Source: Spirochaetaceae bacterium (lineage in GTDB: Bacteria > Spirochaetota > Spirochaetia > DSM-2461). Taken from it: a stretch of 8,471 nucleotides of DNA. Location: NCBI GenBank assembly GCA_016342385.1, contig JAEINM010000156.1, forward strand, positions 1-8,471, read 5' to 3'. Shown here piece by piece: positions 6,801-8,471 of the stretch (positions within the stretch are counted from its first letter, which is position 1; each line of letters begins with the position of its first letter). The notes beneath the pieces were generated by a model that did not search any database, was not told where the DNA came from, and saw only the letters and a program-made list of their open reading frames with translations. A program made the position numbers and the translations under genes.

Positions 6801-8471
6801 TACAATCTCTATAGGGACTACGGGAATGAAACCAGAATATGTGAAAATCTAATAGATACAGACCTATTACCTCATGAGAAAGCGGATTATCTATTATTCG
6901 GAGTAAACGGTTCCGGTTATGAAAGCACCCATGAAGGCAGTTATATTCCCTTCTCCAGAGTTGTGAAAAACAATCAGCCGCAATGGGAAAATGTATTAAT
7001 CGAAAATGACCACACAGATACTAATGGAAAATCCTACACCGGTCCATTTACAATTTTTAATTTATTGAGCACAGAAGCAGATGGAGACCGACTTGAGCTG
7101 AACACATATGTAAATGGTTCTATCTGGGATAGTCGGGATCTGAGTAATTCAGGTTTTGATGTTGTTTCAATGGAGGACCTTAGAGCAGATATTGAACAAT
7201 GGGAGAATAACATTGATTACAATGTCGTTTTTACTCTGACAGACTATTGGACAGATCATGAAGGCACTCTTAAAACAGGCAATAGCATCCAGTTGCCTAT
7301 GATGTTTTTTACATATGATAACGAAGGTCCAAATCTCGCTGACTTCTTTATGGAAACAAGAGAAGATTACAACTACGGTTATGGTGATCTTTTAGTTTCG
7401 CTCACAGATAATCAGTCGGGCAACGATAATCAGAATTCATTCTTTACTGCTTCTAACGGAAGCGATCTTGTCGCTGAAGTTCTCGAAGAAAATAGTGATT
7501 ATACTCATAGAATATCCGGTCTTGATGATGGGACAAACATGACTATTGTTCTGAATCTTGTGGACAATCTAGGCAACAGCAGCAGCTTTCCTCAATCTGG
7601 GCTTAATAAGGATAGTGTCAGTCCTGGAATAAATGATCTAAACAGCGATGAACTGATCTGGAATGATCAGTATCTGAACAATACAGGTGTAATGCCCCTT
7701 ACAATAAACTGGCAGGATGACCGGTCAGGAATTGCCGATGCAGCTTACCGGCTGAAACTGAATGATGAAATTGTTTATGAATCTTCTATTGATAGTCTCG
7801 AGAGCCCAATGAGCAGCACAAGCGGAATTTGGAATGTCAGCCCCTCTTTTAAAATTATGCCAAAAGAAGAAGATTCTTATACATTGGAGGCGAGAGTTGT
7901 CGACCATGCAGGTAATCCCGGTGAATGGGTTGAACTAAACCGGAAGATACGTTTTGATTATTTTGCTCCTTCCATATCCATTTCTCCGGCAGGGGGATGG
8001 GTTATTCAAAAAGGTTCGGTATTCTTTAATGGAACAGCACCGATTGTTGAATCTTCTAGTTCTGATGGAACAGAAATTGTAAACACTTGGTACTCGCTGG
8101 AGACACAAGATCTGGTGGGAATTCCAGTTGTTCTGAATACTTTGGATAATCTTGCAGCAAATATAGTAAACGGCAATAATTATGAATTGTACATGTGGGC
8201 CGAAGATGCTGCGGGCAACCGTGGAAAATCTCAAGCTTTAGCTTTTTCAAGCGATACCCAGGCACCAGAAATCGGATCTTTAAACTTTGCTTTTATCGAC
8301 ACACAGGAATCTTATGCTTCCGGTGAAGCGGTGCGCTTCTCGGTTTCCATGGAAGATGGCGGATCGGGTGTAGATGATTATTATGTTGCCATAGGTCAAG
8401 ATGTTTCAGGAACTTTTGCTCCCTTGCTTACGGAAAATGTGACCGGTCGGACAGAAGAGGGGTATATTAAA
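3882..8471 (+). CDS. Giant secreted surface protein with Ig-like repeats (3' truncated by window)
   Basis: The frame is open from ATG 3882 to the last base: 1,530 codons without a stop. The start is supported by AAGGA seven bases upstream and by a signal peptide directly after it: basic residues 3-5, a hydrophobic core to about 20, and a likely cleavage site after Ala22 (FISA). The mature protein is rich in Asp, Asn, Ser and Thr and has only three Cys (86, 446, 987). Asp/Asn/Gly-rich residues 299-313 may bind calcium. A D-x-x-G-N-like motif followed about 20 residues later by D-x-x-(A/S)-P occurs at 251/271, 794/813, 1228/1248, 1341/1363 and 1442/1462; isolated first halves lie near 412 and 917. 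This is the signature of tandem bacterial Ig-like domains. A segment at about 955-1010 (FSWDEVS, YNLYRD) resembles fibronectin type III. Such proteins usually act in adhesion, as matrix components or as carriers of a C-terminal catalytic or anchoring module, which lies outside the window. I see no catalytic domain or internal membrane segment. GC content rises along the gene. Confidence 0.92.
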   Translation, partial: MYKQRIYLLLIFLNFPLFFISAFESTNTLIDYYKKHENDKIYIDVTAGSYNNVLKSGNTFYHGSNGISLSFIKDEQTFGANYWYQCKWKDVELFSWKDTLGGVNDGTIIKRLYGSGKLEINVYKNEAFNRNQYMGSIIVYIVSDDKSPYTPSFLTAGISSPIWLYQDIDTKEYFFNQGQSLLVDSATRLLNLNYSSEGDRRSSYTDINGIGIEYYTLFEDGSSLYQGSSKSIDVDLATYSEDFNAKVSATDYLGHVSSEGSLNILRDIEAPDYNVSYKVEPAGQTNSYIVTTFLTDIKDDDVSGNGDGDNEDGSQFSQLNTRLYFTLGENIKDASTINESPENIYEGDIGGLDVIGLLDDPDASAPKDLATTPQIGFAEYFDENGIKVDNTYYLKFIVEANTELETTLVVADNVANAAIEDIIYNIPGQPAVEMTEDFETKIVSDCPGLPYLDLYLKLPTSYDAAQSFSSLDFTIALKKDLTRQSFLDIMAPDDLWIEDFVLADPKFKIAHYNIPLFDEPREVYETSGNFSFSYIEETSDGTQNEKLYSGTFGELELTAPNIPLSENNQFALSITRNNSDLTDQITYEDLNNEKTREIFFNEEMTLALNETEDREGDELRIGYIVAGETEIHYTTPDLNGNHILEISSGLSELSIEENFIENDSFHNNIFNVLLVKDEEINENTFELLIKGNEVEPQEYPISSNGEFTAVFTEYTEPGILEKPIDRSGFNSAIIFDADTFNFDLSDEDLATAWASYDKSTSVDFLNDGTDTGTFAFETQENNEVFHHLGIRIEDNAGNVKFFHKKVVVDTKAPSLFIVGLDSVIMEKDTTIVYSFDPVNSQIHLIPHSPDSGYLELIRDQNSYLFDNPPVLSEYRLDWRPLNNQTLTKDDSNKAGIITLDNQYISNKYFSVELTITDFVGNSSIQTLHYYNPVKLGDDINRYLLPTDLEWNSNDKYHYFSWDEVSEGAADLSEYNLYRDYGNETRICENLIDTDLLPHEKADYLLFGVNGSGYESTHEGSYIPFSRVVKNNQPQWENVLIENDHTDTNGKSYTGPFTIFNLLSTEADGDRLELNTYVNGSIWDSRDLSNSGFDVVSMEDLRADIEQWENNIDYNVVFTLTDYWTDHEGTLKTGNSIQLPMMFFTYDNEGPNLADFFMETREDYNYGYGDLLVSLTDNQSGNDNQNSFFTASNGSDLVAEVLEENSDYTHRISGLDDGTNMTIVLNLVDNLGNSSSFPQSGLNKDSVSPGINDLNSDELIWNDQYLNNTGVMPLTINWQDDRSGIADAAYRLKLNDEIVYESSIDSLESPMSSTSGIWNVSPSFKIMPKEEDSYTLEARVVDHAGNPGEWVELNRKIRFDYFAPSISISPAGGWVIQKGSVFFNGTAPIVESSSSDGTEIVNTWYSLETQDLVGIPVVLNTLDNLAANIVNGNNYELYMWAEDAAGNRGKSQALAFSSDTQAPEIGSLNFAFIDTQESYASGEAVRFSVSMEDGGSGVDDYYVAIGQDVSGTFAPLLTENVTGRTEEGYIK
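4632..8267 (+). repeat. Diverged Ig-like module signature repeated within the giant protein
   Basis: At protein level the clearest copies are DYLGH/DIEAP, DNAGN/DTKAP, DNLGN/DSVSP, DHAGN/DYFAP and DAAGN/DTQAP. In each the second motif's Pro is 19-22 residues after the first motif's Asp. In known Ig-like arrays the first motif ends one module and the second begins the next, so each pair marks a module boundary. The copies are well diverged at the DNA level; I saw no long exact nucleotide repeats. That argues for old duplication and against recent expansion. Confidence 0.7.
4776..4820 (+). other. Asp/Asn/Gly-rich loop in the giant protein (possible Ca2+ site)
   Basis: Residues 299-313 read DDDVSGNGDGDNEDG. 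The alternating Asp/Asn/Gly pattern recalls calcium-binding loops in extracellular repeats (thrombospondin type 3 or dockerin-like), although spacing does not match a strict DxDxDG loop. It lies just before a segment that resumes beta-like sequence, so it may also be a flexible linker. Confidence 0.35.

Noticed and set aside
5401..8265. Several 60-99 codon frames (minus strand at 5401-5601, 7725-7907, 7935-8234, 8056-8265; plus strand at 6634-6852)
   Set aside because: All lie inside the 1,530-codon frame of the exoprotein, lack ribosome sites and have implausible composition.

Overview
The window looks like part of a chromosome of a free-living spirochaete. This is an inference from a combination of features: an OmpR-type two-component pair, a single-domain PilZ protein, a small lipoprotein with a relaxed lipobox, the tail of an Rpn-type (PD-(D/E)XK) nuclease with its Glu/Gly/Lys-rich region, and a giant secreted protein built from Ig-like repeats. 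No rRNA or other phylogenetic marker is present, so the assignment is tentative.

Bases 1-2133 are dense and conventional (about 42-45% GC in the rows I counted). The 3' part of an OmpR/PhoB-family response regulator (1-476) overlaps its membrane histidine kinase (466-1809) by 11 bases. A 111-residue PilZ (c-di-GMP receptor) gene runs the other way (2133-1798) and overlaps the kinase tail to tail. It starts at TTG with a GGAG Shine-Dalgarno and a plausible upstream -10.

Bases 2193-3347 are decayed or non-coding. An Rpn-like nuclease tail is interrupted by an in-frame TAA and lacks its catalytic N-terminus. About 750 bases without a convincing gene follow. They become extremely AT-rich and hold two hairpins and a cluster of three different perfect 12-bp palindromes.

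Bases 3348-8471 are an AT-rich cell-envelope region on the + strand. A small orphan lipoprotein gene (3348-3755) is followed by a set of mutually exclusive AT-only hairpins ending in T6. A candidate promoter comes next, and then a secreted multidomain protein starting at 3882. That frame stays open for 1,530 codons and runs off the window end, so it is the largest gene here. It has a signal peptide, an acidic Asp/Asn/Gly loop, a possible fibronectin-III-like segment, and at least five copies of a D-x-x-G-N followed about 20 residues later by D-x-x-(A/S)-P signature typical of bacterial Ig-like modules.

The kinase/regulator pair and the PilZ protein are signalling genes with no visible link to the surface protein other than proximity. 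The lipoprotein and the giant protein share direction, envelope targeting and low GC, and may be co-inherited. I see no CRISPR array, tRNA, rRNA, intact insertion sequence or defence system.
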